From positions 248,001 through 312,000 of the forward strand of contig NZ_RCVQ01000002.1 of assembly GCF_016107285.1 (NCBI RefSeq): DNA of 64,000 nucleotides, read 5' to 3'. Under the pieces are notes generated by a model. It did not search any database and was not told the origin of the DNA. It saw only the letters and a program-made list of their open reading frames with translations. This DNA is from Roseomonas sp. KE0001. GTDB lineage: Bacteria; Pseudomonadota; Alphaproteobacteria; Acetobacterales; Acetobacteraceae. Every line of letters starts with the position of its first letter. Within the stretch, counting starts at the first letter, position 1. Below are positions 34,217 to 43,011 of this stretch, one piece after another. The translations under genes were made by a program, and so were the position numbers.

Positions 34217-34765
34217 TCACATCGGGCCCGCCGGCACGGCGGCCGCCGCCAGCGGCGGGAAGTCGCGGAATTCGGGGAGCTGGTAGTGCCACCATTCCAG
34301 CCGGTAGTGGTCCCACCCGGCGGCGGTCATCAGCCCGAGCAGCAGGGCGCGGTTGCGCTGATCCTCCGCCGGCACGCCCGGATGGCCATGCGCCGATTCC
34401 GGCGCGACGGCGTCGAAGCCGGTGCCCATCGGCAGCTCCGCCCCCGTCGCCGCGTCACAGAGCGTCAGGTCCACCGCGGCGCCGCGTGGATGGACGCCGC
34501 CGCGCCGCGGGTCGGAGACGAAGCGCTTGTCCTCCACCGCGTGCCACAGCGCCCATTGCGCCTCGATCGGGCGGAAGGCGTCGAAGACCTTGAGCCGCAG
34601 GCCCCAGGCGCGGGCCTGGTCGCGCGCGGCCAGCAGGCGCCGGCGGGCGAGCGGCAGCAGCAGCGCCACCGGGCGGCGGTAGATCGGCACGCCGGCCAGG
34701 TTGTCGGGCGTGGCGTAGCGGAGGTCGAGGAGGAGGCCGTCCTCCTCCGTGATCGGCTGGAGCAT
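34217..34765 (-). CDS. ddpX: D-alanyl-D-alanine dipeptidase (VanX/DdpX family)
   Basis: 182 residues of the M15D zinc peptidases: LDLRYATPDNLAGVPIY, FDAFRPIEAQWALW, the zinc motif GGVHPRGAAVDLTL (SxHxxGxxxD type) and the C-terminal EWWHYQL with catalytic Glu and the third zinc ligand. No signal peptide, so cytosolic. Chromosomal members recycle or degrade D-Ala-D-Ala; no vanHA genes are nearby, so glycopeptide resistance is not implied. Divergent from tsaB across 61 bp. Confidence 0.92.
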   Translation of the reverse strand: MLQPITEEDGLLLDLRYATPDNLAGVPIYRRPVALLLPLARRRLLAARDQARAWGLRLKVFDAFRPIEAQWALWHAVEDKRFVSDPRRGGVHPRGAAVDLTLCDAATGAELPMGTGFDAVAPESAHGHPGVPAEDQRNRALLLGLMTAAGWDHYRLEWWHYQLPEFRDFPPLAAAAVPAGPM

Positions 34766-34826
34766 GGCCGCATCCTGGCACTCCGGCCCGGTTTCGTTGA
34801 GGCCCGTTTCGGCCTATGCAGCGGCG

Positions 34827-35492
34827 ATGCGGATCCTGGCACTGGATGGCGCCCTGGCGCGGGCCTCGGCGGCGGTTTGGACGGAGGGGCGGGTCGCCGC
34901 CGCCGCCCAGGCCGATGGCGCGCGGGGCCAGGCGGTGGCGCTGCCGCCGATGGCCGCGCGCGTGCTGCGCGAGGCGGGGCTGGCGGCGCCCGAGCTGGAC
35001 GCGGTGGCGGCGGTGGTGGGGCCGGGCGGCTTCACCGGCCTGCGCGCCGCGCTGGCGCTGGCGCAGGGTCTGGCCCTGGGCGCCGGCTGCCCCGCCTTCG
35101 GCGTCACCACCGGCGAGGCGCTGCTGGCTGCCCTGCCGCCGGCGTCGCGGGCCGGCCGGCCGGCCTGGTCGGTCACCGACACCCGGCGCGGCCACCTGTT
35201 GCTGGAGAGCTTCGCCCCGGATGCCGAGACGCCGGAGGGGCCGCCACGCCCCTTCGATCTGGCGGCGCTGTCGCCGCCGCCCGAGGGGCTGGTGCTGGTC
35301 GGCGACATGGCGCCTCTGGTCGCGGCGGCGCTGCGGGAGCGCGGCGCGGCGCCCTGGCTCAGCGACAGCCTGCTGCCCGAGGCCGGCGCGGTCGCCGCGC
35401 TGGTGGCGCGGCGGCTGGCCTCGGGCCTGCCGCTCCGGCCGGCCCTGCCGCTCTATGTCGAGCCGCCGGCGGTGCGGGGGCCGCATGACTGA
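34827..35492 (+). CDS. tsaB: tRNA threonylcarbamoyladenosine biosynthesis protein TsaB
   Basis: 221 residues of the ASKHA-like TsaB family: ILALDGALARASAAVW, VAAVVGPGGFTGLRAAL and GVTTGEALLAAL. TsaB scaffolds TsaD (with TsaE) for N6-threonylcarbamoyladenosine at position 37 of ANN-decoding tRNAs. It overlaps rimI by 8 bp, a common tsaB-rimI pairing. The tsaC-type gene (sua5) of the same pathway and mtaB, which modifies the product, are also in this window. Confidence 0.93.
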   Translation: MRILALDGALARASAAVWTEGRVAAAAQADGARGQAVALPPMAARVLREAGLAAPELDAVAAVVGPGGFTGLRAALALAQGLALGAGCPAFGVTTGEALLAALPPASRAGRPAWSVTDTRRGHLLLESFAPDAETPEGPPRPFDLAALSPPPEGLVLVGDMAPLVAAALRERGAAPWLSDSLLPEAGAVAALVARRLASGLPLRPALPLYVEPPAVRGPHD

Positions 35493-35940
35493 GGCGGCCC
35501 CCGCGTCCGCGCCCGAGTCGGTGGGGGCCGAGGCGGCGGCGGCGCTGGCCCCGCTGCACGCCGCCGCCTTCCCGCCGGCGGAGCGGTGGGGCGCCGAGGC
35601 GCTGTGCCTGATGCTGGAGATGCCGGGCGCCTTCGCCCTGCTCTGCCCGGAGGAGGGCTTCATCATCGCCCGGGTGGCGGCGGACGAGGCGGAGATCCTG
35701 ACGCTGGCGGTGGTGCCGGAGGCGCGCCGCCGGGGGGTGGCGCGGCGGCTGCTGCAGGCGGCGTCGCGCCAGGCGGCCGGGCGCGGTGCCGCGCGCCTCT
35801 TCCTGGAGGTCGCGGTCGGCAATGCCGCGGCACGGGGCCTCTATGAAGGCGCCGGCTTCACCGTGGCCGGGCTGCGGCCCCGGTACTACGCCGATGGCGG
35901 GGACGCGCTGGTGCTCAGCCGCCGCCTTTGCGGAGCCTGA
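35485..35940 (+). CDS. rimI: Ribosomal protein S18-alanine N-acetyltransferase-like GNAT protein RimI
   Basis: 151 residues, GNAT fold: ILTLAVVPEARRRGVARRLL (motif A), then LEVAVGNAAARGLYEGAGFT and YYADGGDALVLSRRL. RimI acetylates the N terminus of protein S18. Its coupling to tsaB supports the call. It ends 26 bp inside the convergent TusA-like gene. Confidence 0.9.
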   Translation: MTEAAPASAPESVGAEAAAALAPLHAAAFPPAERWGAEALCLMLEMPGAFALLCPEEGFIIARVAADEAEILTLAVVPEARRRGVARRLLQAASRQAAGRGAARLFLEVAVGNAAARGLYEGAGFTVAGLRPRYYADGGDALVLSRRLCGA

Positions 35941-36178
35941 GCCAGAGGCTGCCATCCGGTTGCTCGGTGGCGTCGAGCACGGCATGGCCCTGCTCGACGG
36001 CGGTGCGCGGGATATTGGCGCGCGGCTCCTCGCCCCGGAGCTTGACCAGCAGAATTCCGCCGGGCGCCAGCCGGTCCAGTGCCAACCGCGTGCGAACGAA
36101 GGTCATCGGGCAAGTCTCGGTTGTGATATCGATGGACTTGTCATGGTGTAATTCTTGTGACGCGCGGTCCTGGGACAT
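35915..36178 (-). CDS. TusA-like sulfurtransferase family protein
   Basis: About 87 residues from ATG 36178; ATG 36187 or 36250 are alternatives. It contains the TusA/SirA domain: SIDITTETCPMTFVRTRLAL, where the CPM/T cysteine is the persulfide-carrying residue, then LKLAPGG-like and C-terminal LWLRLRK strands. TusA-type proteins relay sulfur for tRNA thiolation, molybdopterin or other uses; the subfamily here is undefined. The 3' end overlaps rimI by 26 bp in the convergent direction. Confidence 0.82.
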   Translation of the reverse strand: MSQDRASQELHHDKSIDITTETCPMTFVRTRLALDRLAPGGILLVKLRGEEPRANIPRTAVEQGHAVLDATEQPDGSLWLRLRKGGG

Positions 36179-36242
36179 GCTCTTCATCGTCTTCGATTTT
36201 TGCCGATTGGGCGTTGCGAAACACCTTAACCTGCCGATATCT

Positions 36243-36254
36243 TGACTCAAGTCA
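36243..36254. promoter_or_regulatory. Small inverted repeat in the mucR/tusA-like divergent region
   Basis: TGACT-CA-AGTCA lies about 50 bp upstream of the mucR start and 65 bp upstream of the TusA-like start, within a comparatively AT-rich gap. A regulator site (possibly autoregulation by MucR) is conceivable, but this is inference only. Confidence 0.35.
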
Positions 36255-36306
36255 TGACGTTGGCGGCGTCTAGGCTGTGTTCACATTTCTGCATAAAGGC
36301 TGAGGG

Positions 36307-36750
36307 ATGTCTGAAGAACAGGGCGCCCGGGAATTGCTCGGACTAACGGCCCAGATCGTCGCTGCGCATGTTTCCAACAATCCCGTGCCGCTGGCCGAGG
36401 TGCCTTTACTGATCGAGCAGGTCCATCGCACGCTGCACGGACTTGGCGCCGCGCCGATCGTCGCGCCGGCCCCGGTCGAGCGGCCGCAGCCCGCCGTGCC
36501 GGTGAAGAAGTCCGTCACGGACGAGTATCTTGTCTGTCTCGAGGACGGCAAGAAGCTCAAGATGCTGAAGCGTCATCTCAAGACCGCCTATGACATGACG
36601 CCGGAGCAGTATCGCGAACGCTGGGGCCTGCCGCCGGATTACCCGATGGTGGCGCCGAACTACGCCCGCCACCGCTCCTCCCTGGCCAAGAAGATCGGCC
36701 TCGGCACCAAGCCGCGCACCACCCGCCCGCGGCGCGGCGCGGCGGGCTGA
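36307..36750 (+). CDS. mucR: MucR/Ros family transcriptional regulator with altered zinc-finger ligands
   Basis: 147 residues with the family layout: N-terminal oligomerisation segment (LGLTAQIVAAHVSNNPV), linker, and DNA-binding domain with YLVCLEDGKKLKMLKRHL, MTPEQYRERWGLPPDYPMVA and C-terminal basic tail. Classical Ros uses Cys-x2-Cys-x9-His-x4-His. Here the second Cys is Asp and the last His is Tyr (CLED...RHLKTAY), leaving Cys and His only. MucR proteins are global H-NS-like regulators of exopolysaccharide, motility and cell cycle. GAGGG precedes the ATG. Confidence 0.92.
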   Translation: MSEEQGARELLGLTAQIVAAHVSNNPVPLAEVPLLIEQVHRTLHGLGAAPIVAPAPVERPQPAVPVKKSVTDEYLVCLEDGKKLKMLKRHLKTAYDMTPEQYRERWGLPPDYPMVAPNYARHRSSLAKKIGLGTKPRTTRPRRGAAG

Positions 36751-37013
36751 GGTTTCCCACCCTCCGGCGCCAGCGGCGGAGGGGCGCGCAGGGCAGGTTT
36801 TCGCTGGCGCCTTGCCTTGCCGGGGCGATAGTGGCATGGCAGCCGCGTCGGCGGTCGCGGTGACTCGTGGCGCGGGCATGGTGATGGTCCACAGGGCCAC
36901 CGGTGGCGCCGGGACGGGCCCGGCTTGGCGGCCCCCGCCATCGTGTCATACAAGCCGGAGGACGGAGAGGCGGACCTTCGCCGCCCGGCACAGGAGAGCT
37001 TCCGACCATCCCC

Positions 37014-37538
37014 ATGGACACGCGCACCGATACGCCCCAGACCGCCGCGGCCACCAAGCCCGATCCTCTGCGCATCGAGCGGCTGTGTGTCGAGCGCGGC
37101 CTGAAGATGACGGGGCAGCGCCGGCTGATCGCGCGCGTGCTCTCGGAATCGCTCGACCATCCGGATGTCGAGGAACTCTACCGCCGCGCCCTGGCCCTCG
37201 ATTCGCGCGTCTCCATCGCCACGGTCTATCGCACCGTGCGGCTGCTGGAGGAGAAGGGCATCCTGGAGCGGCATGACTTCGGCGGCGGCCGCGCCCGCTA
37301 CGAGCCGACCGATCATGGCCACCACTACCACCTGATCGACATCGATTCCGGCAAGGTCATCGAGTTCTCCGACGCGCAGCACGAGGCCCTGGCCGAGGCC
37401 ATCGCCGCGCGCCTCGGCTTCAGCCTGATCGGCCACCGGCTGGAACTCTTCGGCCGCCGCGCGCCCGAGGCGAAGGGCGCGGCCGGGGCCACGACGGCGC
37501 GCCGCTCCGGGCGCCGCCGCGCCGGAGAGGATGCATGA
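37014..37538 (+). CDS. fur: Fur family transcriptional regulator
   Basis: 174 residues: winged-helix MTGQRRLIARVLSESLDHP, recognition region VSIATVYRTVRLLEEKGILE, and regulatory metal-binding HGHHYHLIDIDSGKVIEF. The CxxC structural-zinc motifs of E. coli Fur are absent, as in the alphaproteobacterial Fur/Mur type, which can respond to manganese or iron. A charged 30-residue tail follows. Its stop overlaps the next start (ATGA, 37535), so it is co-translated with the ornithine-lipid gene olsB. Confidence 0.93.
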   Translation: MDTRTDTPQTAAATKPDPLRIERLCVERGLKMTGQRRLIARVLSESLDHPDVEELYRRALALDSRVSIATVYRTVRLLEEKGILERHDFGGGRARYEPTDHGHHYHLIDIDSGKVIEFSDAQHEALAEAIAARLGFSLIGHRLELFGRRAPEAKGAAGATTARRSGRRRAGEDA

Positions 37539-38341
37539 TCGCTGCGGAGGCCGGCTTCGGGGAACTGCGCAGCGGCAATCTCGGCGTCCGGATCGCGACC
37601 ACGGCGGCCGAGATCGACGCGGCCCAGGCGCTCCGCTACCGCGTCTTCTACGAGGAGATGGGCGCCCAGCCCGATGCCGCCGCCGCCGCCGCCCGGCGGG
37701 ACAGCGATGCCTTCGATGCCGTGGCCGACCATCTGCTGGTGCTGGACCACAACCTGGGCGAGGACGCCGCGGCGGTGGTGGGCACCTATCGCCTGATCCG
37801 CCGGCAGGCCGCGGAGCGCGCGGGCGGCTTCTACTCGGCCTCGGAATACGATCTGGGCCCGCTGCTGGACACCTGCGAGCGGGTGCTGGAGCTGGGCCGC
37901 TCCTGCGTCGACACCGCCTATCGCAGCAAGGCCGCGATGCAGCTGCTCTGGTCCGGCATCGCCGCCTATGTCGCCAAGCACCGGGTGGAGCTGATGTTCG
38001 GTTGCGCCAGTTTGCGCGGCACCGACCTCAACGCCCTGGCGATGCAGCTCACCTACCTCTACCGCAACCACCTGGCGCCGCCGGAGATACGGCCGCGCGC
38101 CCTCGCCGAGCGCTATGTGGCCATGGATCTGATGGAGGCCGCGCGCGTCGATCCACGTGCCGCGCTGGCCGATCTGCCGCCGCTGGTGAAGGGCTATCTG
38201 CGGTTGGGCGGCTTCGTCGGCGACGGGGCGGTGATCGACGATCAGTTCAACACCACCGATGTCTGCGTCGTGGTCAAGACCGATCTGGTGACCCGGAAGT
38301 ATTCCCGCCACTACGAGCTGCAGCTGGGCGGCAGGGACTGA
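37535..38341 (+). CDS. olsB: L-ornithine N-alpha-acyltransferase OlsB (GNAT)
   Basis: 268 residues with the OlsB/GNAT blocks: ALRYRVFYEEMGAQPD, VADHLLVLDHN, VGTYRLIRR, a CVDTAYRSKAAMQLLWSGI block and the C-terminal YLRLGGFVGDGAVIDDQFN. OlsB attaches a 3-hydroxy fatty acid to the alpha amino group of ornithine; OlsA then adds a second acyl chain. The adjacent acyltransferase gene completes the pair. It is coupled to fur by ATGA overlap, so metal limitation could affect its expression (inference). Confidence 0.9.
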   Translation: MIAAEAGFGELRSGNLGVRIATTAAEIDAAQALRYRVFYEEMGAQPDAAAAAARRDSDAFDAVADHLLVLDHNLGEDAAAVVGTYRLIRRQAAERAGGFYSASEYDLGPLLDTCERVLELGRSCVDTAYRSKAAMQLLWSGIAAYVAKHRVELMFGCASLRGTDLNALAMQLTYLYRNHLAPPEIRPRALAERYVAMDLMEAARVDPRAALADLPPLVKGYLRLGGFVGDGAVIDDQFNTTDVCVVVKTDLVTRKYSRHYELQLGGRD

Positions 38342-38366
38342 GGCTGGCATCAGGCCGGAAGGAAGG

Positions 38367-39272
38367 ATGCCGCCGATGCCCGATGGCCAGGACAGCCGCG
38401 CCGCGCCGCGCCGCAGGGACATGCCGCGCAAGGCCGCCCTGCCGGAGGGGACCCCCTCGCTCTGGGAGCAGCCGGCGGAATCCGGGCGGCGGCTGCGCGC
38501 TATCCGGCGCACCGTCTCGGTCGTGCTCTGGACCCTGGCCTGCATCCCGGTGCAGAGCGTGCTGGTGCGGCTGCCGGGGGGTGGCAAGCGGCGCTTCGCC
38601 CGGTTCTACCACCGGGTCGCCTGCCGGCTGATCGGCCTGCGGCTGCGCGTGGTCGGCGCGCCGGCGCCGGATCATCCGACGCTCTTCCTGTCGAACCATT
38701 CCTCGTGGCTGGACATCCCGGTGCTGGGCGCCACGCTGGAGGCGGCCTTCGTCTCCAAGGCGGAGGTCGGCGAATGGCCAGTGGTCCGGACCGTGGCCCG
38801 GCTGGGCCGAACGGTCTTCGTCAGCCGCAGCCGTGGCCGCACTGGCGACGAGGCCCGGGCGATGCGCGACCGCCTGCGGGAAGGCGGCAGCCTGATCCTC
38901 TTCCCCGAGGGCACCAGCAACGACGGCACCCGCGTGCTGCCGTTCCGGTCCTCCTTCCTGGCGGTGGCGGATGCGGCGACGCGCGTGCAGCCGGTCTCGG
39001 TGGTCTATGACCGGGTCGGCGGCCTGCCCGCGGGCCGGCGCGACCGGCCGGATTACGCCTGGTATGGCGACATGGAGATCGGCAGCCACTTCTGGCGGCT
39101 GGTGCATCGCCCGCCGGCGCAGGTCACGGTGCTGCTGCACCCGCCGGTCGATCCGAAGGAGTTCCCCAACCGCAAGGTGTTGAGCGCGGCGGTCGAACGT
39201 GTTGTGGGCGAGGGAGCGGCACAGTTGCGGCAGAATCGCCCGGCCACTCCGCTGGCGATCCCGATGAGGTAG
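38367..39272 (+). CDS. olsA: Lyso-ornithine lipid O-acyltransferase OlsA (PlsC family)
   Basis: 301 residues: an N-terminal helix (about 48-65), HX4D motif NHSSWLDIP, FVSKAEVGEWPVV, and the FPEGTSNDGTRVLPF block. The PlsC-family fold with an upstream olsB marks it as OlsA, which finishes ornithine lipid, a phosphate-free membrane lipid. A 25-bp gap follows olsB. A general 1-acylglycerol-3-phosphate acyltransferase is the alternative. It ends 42 bp before the convergent XRE-regulator gene. Confidence 0.87.
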   Translation: MPPMPDGQDSRAAPRRRDMPRKAALPEGTPSLWEQPAESGRRLRAIRRTVSVVLWTLACIPVQSVLVRLPGGGKRRFARFYHRVACRLIGLRLRVVGAPAPDHPTLFLSNHSSWLDIPVLGATLEAAFVSKAEVGEWPVVRTVARLGRTVFVSRSRGRTGDEARAMRDRLREGGSLILFPEGTSNDGTRVLPFRSSFLAVADAATRVQPVSVVYDRVGGLPAGRRDRPDYAWYGDMEIGSHFWRLVHRPPAQVTVLLHPPVDPKEFPNRKVLSAAVERVVGEGAAQLRQNRPATPLAIPMR

Positions 39273-39314
39273 GGCCGGCTTCCCGCCTGCCTTACCCCGG
39301 CCTGCCCCGCGCCA

Positions 39315-39767
39315 TCAGACGTCGGTGGGCGCGAGGCTCTTGATCAGGTCGAAGACGCGTTTGCGGACGGCCGGCTCGGTGATCCGGTAATAGGCGCGGA
39401 CCAACTCCAGCGTCTCCCTCTTGTGGAGGGTGTCATCCTCGAAGCCTTCCTGGCTCTCGGCGAAGCCGCCCATGCGCGAGCGCAGGGCGCCGTTGCCGCC
39501 CATGGCGTCGGGCATGTCGTCGAAGAAGAAACCGATCGGCACATCGAGCACCCGCGCCAGGTCGAACAGGCGGCTGGCGCCGATCCGGTTGACGCCGCGC
39601 TCGTACTTCTGGACCTGCTGGAAGGTCAGGCCGAGCGCCTCGCCCAGCTTCTCCTGGCTCATCCCCATCAGGGTACGGCGCAGCCGGACACGGGTTCCGA
39701 CATGCACGTCGATCGGGCTCGGCCGGTGTTCCCGCTCAGTGCGCTCCTGAACTTCGCCGCTCGCCAT
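39315..39767 (-). CDS. XRE-family helix-turn-helix transcriptional regulator
   Basis: 150 residues from ATG 39767, with GGAGG eight bases upstream. The N-terminal HTH (VRLRRTLMGMSQEKLGEALG, recognition LTFQQVQKYERGVNRI) is followed by a short C-terminal domain with ELVRAYYRI. This regulator type is widely conserved next to lnt in alphaproteobacteria, but its targets are unknown to me. It has its own sigma-70-like promoter inside the end of lnt. Confidence 0.9.
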   Translation of the reverse strand: MASGEVQERTEREHRPSPIDVHVGTRVRLRRTLMGMSQEKLGEALGLTFQQVQKYERGVNRIGASRLFDLARVLDVPIGFFFDDMPDAMGGNGALRSRMGGFAESQEGFEDDTLHKRETLELVRAYYRITEPAVRKRVFDLIKSLAPTDV

Positions 39768-39871
39768 GCTGAAACCTCCGCCAGTTGCCACAGACCGCTA
39801 GGTCTGCTGCGGATCCGGGCGGGGTTCCACCCGCCAGCTCCCTGCATGACCATCGCCTTGCTCTGTTGTAG

Positions 39872-39900
39872 GATCTAAGGATCGGGTAGCTTTTTGTCAA
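39872..39900 (-). promoter_or_regulatory. Sigma-70-like promoter for the XRE regulator gene
   Basis: On the minus strand TTGACA (39900-39895), a 17-bp spacer and TAGATC (39877-39872) match the -35/-10 consensus at 6/6 and 4/6. Transcription would start near 39865 and give a leader of about 98 nt. The -35 hexamer overlaps the lnt stop codon. Confidence 0.72.
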
Positions 39901-41441
39901 CTCTTTCGAGAATTCTCAATTATGATACGAATCCGGTCACCAAACCCTTGTTTCGGTGTGCCGGATGGCAGTTTCGCAACTCCAAACGCCAGTGCCGCGA
40001 AAAGGATTGCAAAAATATCACCGAAACGTGCAAATGGGGTGGCAGGCCGGGCGCCCGGCAGGGACGCCAGGACGCTGCCCTCCTCGCCCAGCCCGATCCG
40101 TGCCGTCACCCGGCCCGAGGCGTCGAAGACCGCGGAAACGCCGGTCTGCGCCACCCGCACCAGCGGCAGCCCTTCCTCCACCGCGCGGAGCCGCGCCGCC
40201 GCCAGATGCTGGTAGGGGCCGGCGGAGACGCCAAACCAGGCATCATTGGTGATGTTGAGCAGCCAGGCCGGGCGCGACGCGGGCGCCACCGCGCCGGGGA
40301 AGATCACCTCGTAGCAGATCAACGGGCTGAACGGCGGCAGGCCGGCCGGGGCCAGCGCCACCGGGCCGGGGCCGGCGGAGAAATCCAGCCCGCCCTGCAC
40401 CACGCGAATCGGGATCAGCCCGCGTAGCGGCATGTACTCGCCGAAGGGCACGAGATGCGCCTTGTCGTAGACGGCAAGCAGCCGCCCGTCCGGCGCGATG
40501 GCGGAGAGGCTGTTGAACACGCGCTCCGCCCGCTGGTCCGCCCCCCATTCGGCGCGCACCGATCCGGCCAGCAGCACCGCGCCGGGGGGCAGCACGCGGC
40601 TGGCATAGTCGCGGGCGGCGGGATCGTTCGGCAGCAGGAAGGGGCTGGCGGTCTCGGGCCAGATGACCACCAGCGGCACCTCCGCCGGGGCCTGAACGGC
40701 TCCTGATTGACTCAACTCCAGGTAGCGACGAAAGATCGGCCACCTCTGATCCTCGCGCCACTTCGCTTCCTGCGCGACATTGCCCTGGACCAGCAGAAGA
40801 TTGACCCCCGGCGGCGCCGGCTCCGGCTGGGCCAGGCGCAGCCCGCCGAACAGGCCGAGCGCCGCCAGGGCCAGGGCGCCCGCCGCCCAGCCGCGCCGGC
40901 CGAATCGCGGCAGGCCCGCCAGCAGCAGCGTCAGCAGGGACAGGCCGTGCACGCCGATCCAGGCGGCGGATTGCAGCGGCAGGGCATGGAAGGCCCAGAC
41001 CGTGCCGAGGAGGTTCCAGGGAAAGCCGGTGAGGAGGTGGCCGCGCAGGATCTCCATCGCCACCCAGGCGCCGGCCAGGGCCAGCCAGCGCCGCCAGCCT
41101 GGCCGGGCCCACCAGGCCAGCAGGCAGGCCACCGCGACATAGGCGGCCAGCGGCAGGGCCAGCCCCGGCACGGCGATCGGCACCAGCCAGCCCCAGCGCC
41201 AGGGATCGGTCAGCAGGGCGTGGCTGATCCAGTAGAGGCCAAGGAGGTGATGCCCCCAGCCCCAGGCCAGGCCGGTCAGGGCGGCGCGCTTCCAGTCCGG
41301 TGCCGCGTCCAGCAGGCGCAGCAGGCCGGGAATGGCCAGCAGCAGCACCGGCACGAGGTACAGCGGCGGCAGGGCCAGGGCCGAGAGGAGGCCGAGCCCG
41401 AAGGCGGCGAGCAAGGGGCGGCGCAGGAGCAGGGAGGACAA
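39897..41441 (-). CDS. lnt: Apolipoprotein N-acyltransferase
   Basis: 514 residues: N-terminal membrane helices (about 8-215) and a C-terminal nitrilase domain with WPETASPFLL (catalytic Glu), the Lys strand AVYDKAHLVPFGEYMPLRG and nucleophile LICYEVIFPG (Cys). It adds the third acyl chain to lipoproteins on the periplasmic face. The start is a TTG at 41441. It is the last gene of miaB-phoH-ybeY-corC-lnt, 126 bp after corC. Confidence 0.94.
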   Translation of the reverse strand: MSSLLLRRPLLAAFGLGLLSALALPPLYLVPVLLLAIPGLLRLLDAAPDWKRAALTGLAWGWGHHLLGLYWISHALLTDPWRWGWLVPIAVPGLALPLAAYVAVACLLAWWARPGWRRWLALAGAWVAMEILRGHLLTGFPWNLLGTVWAFHALPLQSAAWIGVHGLSLLTLLLAGLPRFGRRGWAAGALALAALGLFGGLRLAQPEPAPPGVNLLLVQGNVAQEAKWREDQRWPIFRRYLELSQSGAVQAPAEVPLVVIWPETASPFLLPNDPAARDYASRVLPPGAVLLAGSVRAEWGADQRAERVFNSLSAIAPDGRLLAVYDKAHLVPFGEYMPLRGLIPIRVVQGGLDFSAGPGPVALAPAGLPPFSPLICYEVIFPGAVAPASRPAWLLNITNDAWFGVSAGPYQHLAAARLRAVEEGLPLVRVAQTGVSAVFDASGRVTARIGLGEEGSVLASLPGARPATPFARFGDIFAILFAALAFGVAKLPSGTPKQGFGDRIRIIIENSRKS

Positions 41442-41566
41442 GGCGACGGCTATCCCTCGACATCGCGGGAGGCGCCGGCTTAGCGCGGATGGCGCGCGGG
41501 CGGAATTGCCGGAGGCCCACGGCCGGGGCCAGGGGGAGGGGCGGGGCGGCCCCCCCGGCCGCGCGG

Positions 41567-42475
41567 CTATTCCGCGGCGGCCTTCTGGGTGGCCGCGTTC
41601 ACCCCCGGGCGTCGCACCCGCAGGCGGCGAATGCGGCGCGGATCGGCGTCCAGCACGCGGAACTCGAGCCCGGAGGAATGCGAGACCAGCTCGCCCCGGG
41701 CCGGCACGCGCCCGGCCAGGGTGAAGACCAGGCCGCCCACCGTGTCGATGTCCTGCTCCCGCTCGTCCTCGGTCAGCACCGGGCCGATCCGGCCCTCGAA
41801 GGTCTCGATCGGGGTCCGGGCATCGAGGTCGATCAACCCGTCGGGGCGCTCGACGATCTGCGGCGGGGCGTCCTCGTCGTGCTCGTCCGAGATGTCGCCG
41901 GTGATGGTCTCGACCAGGTCCTCGATGGTCACCAGCCCGTCGATGCCGCCATACTCGTCCACCACCAGCGCCAGATGCATGCGCGCCTGGCGCATCTGCA
42001 GCAGCAGGTCCAGCACCGGAATGGAGGGCACGACGAAGAGCGGCTTGCGGATCACCGCGGCCATGCTGAAGGGCGCCTCGCGCCCGACGCTGGCGAAGAC
42101 GTCCTTGATGTGGACCATGCCGACGATCTCGTCGAGCTGCTCGCGGTAGACCGGGAAGCGGCTGTGGCCCTCGCGCTGGATCAGCCGGATGGCCTGCTCC
42201 AGCGTCAGGTCCTCGGACATGGCGACGATATCGGCGCGCGGCACCATGACATCGGCCGCCGTCTTGCCGCGCAGCTTGAGCACATTGGCCAGCATGGCGC
42301 GCTCCTGCGCGTCCAGCTCGGGGCGTGGCGGGCCGTCATGCTCGTGGTGCTCGTTGTGGTCCCGGCCCTCGACCAGGGCCTCCACCTGATCGCGCACGCT
42401 CTCGGCGGCGCGGCGCCGCAGCAGGCCCTGCAGCCTCCAGAGGATGCCCTCGCGGGTCTCGCGCGTCTCGCTCAT
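41567..42475 (-). CDS. corC: CBS-domain protein of the CorC/HlyC family
   Basis: 302 residues: an N-terminal segment, two CBS domains ([20 protein letters not shown] near 75 and the [19 protein letters not shown] region near 140) and a C-terminal CorC/HlyC transporter-associated domain (about 215-290). It has no membrane part of its own. E. coli CorC is linked to magnesium/cobalt efflux and to lipoprotein maturation through its lnt neighbourhood. The start overlaps the ybeY stop (ATGA). Confidence 0.92.
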   Translation of the reverse strand: MSETRETREGILWRLQGLLRRRAAESVRDQVEALVEGRDHNEHHEHDGPPRPELDAQERAMLANVLKLRGKTAADVMVPRADIVAMSEDLTLEQAIRLIQREGHSRFPVYREQLDEIVGMVHIKDVFASVGREAPFSMAAVIRKPLFVVPSIPVLDLLLQMRQARMHLALVVDEYGGIDGLVTIEDLVETITGDISDEHDEDAPPQIVERPDGLIDLDARTPIETFEGRIGPVLTEDEREQDIDTVGGLVFTLAGRVPARGELVSHSSGLEFRVLDADPRRIRRLRVRRPGVNAATQKAAAE

Positions 42476-43011
42476 GTCACGCCCCGCCAGGGGTTGGGCA
42501 TGTTGAGGCGGCGCATGATGCGGGCCTCGGCGCGCTCCATGCGGCGGGCCTCGCCGGCGGCGATGTGGTCATGGCCGCCCAGATGCAGCGTGCCATGCGC
42601 CACCAGATGCGCCAGATGCGCGGCCACGCGGCGCCGGGCGCCTCGCGCCTCGCGCCGCACCACGCCGAGGGCGAGAGCGATGTCGCCCAGATGGCCGAAG
42701 CCTTCTCCCGGGAAGGAGAGCACGTTGGTCGGCTTGACCTTGCCGCGATGCCGCCCGTTCAGCCGCTTCACCGAGCGATCGTCGGTCAGCAGCACGGTCA
42801 TCGCCCCGGCCGGAGCGCCCGGCGGGGCCTCCCGCAGGTCGAAGCCGTCGCTGGCCATCTCGGCCCAGGCGGCTTCAGCGGCGCGGCGCGCCAGTTCCTC
42901 GGCCCGCGGCACCACCGCGCGCCATGCCGGGGCATCGATGACAACGACGACCTCCGGCTCCGAAAGCCCAGCCACCCCTCGGTGGCCGGGCGCACTACTT
43001 CCCGGTTCCAT
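42472..43011 (-). CDS. ybeY: Endoribonuclease YbeY
   Basis: 179 residues from ATG 43011 (AAGGAG six bases upstream, start inside the phoH end by 17 bp). The zinc motif [16 protein letters not shown] (HGxLHLxGxDH) and the preceding NVLSFPGE block identify YbeY, needed for 16S rRNA 3'-end maturation and ribosome quality control. Part of the conserved miaB-phoH-ybeY-corC-lnt series. Confidence 0.95.
   Translation of the reverse strand: MEPGSSAPGHRGVAGLSEPEVVVVIDAPAWRAVVPRAEELARRAAEAAWAEMASDGFDLREAPPGAPAGAMTVLLTDDRSVKRLNGRHRGKVKPTNVLSFPGEGFGHLGDIALALGVVRREARGARRRVAAHLAHLVAHGTLHLGGHDHIAAGEARRMERAEARIMRRLNMPNPWRGVT

Noticed and set aside
34217..34765. Vancomycin resistance gene vanX
   Set aside because: No vanH, vanA or vanRS nearby and a Gram-negative context; a chromosomal DdpX-type dipeptidase is more likely.
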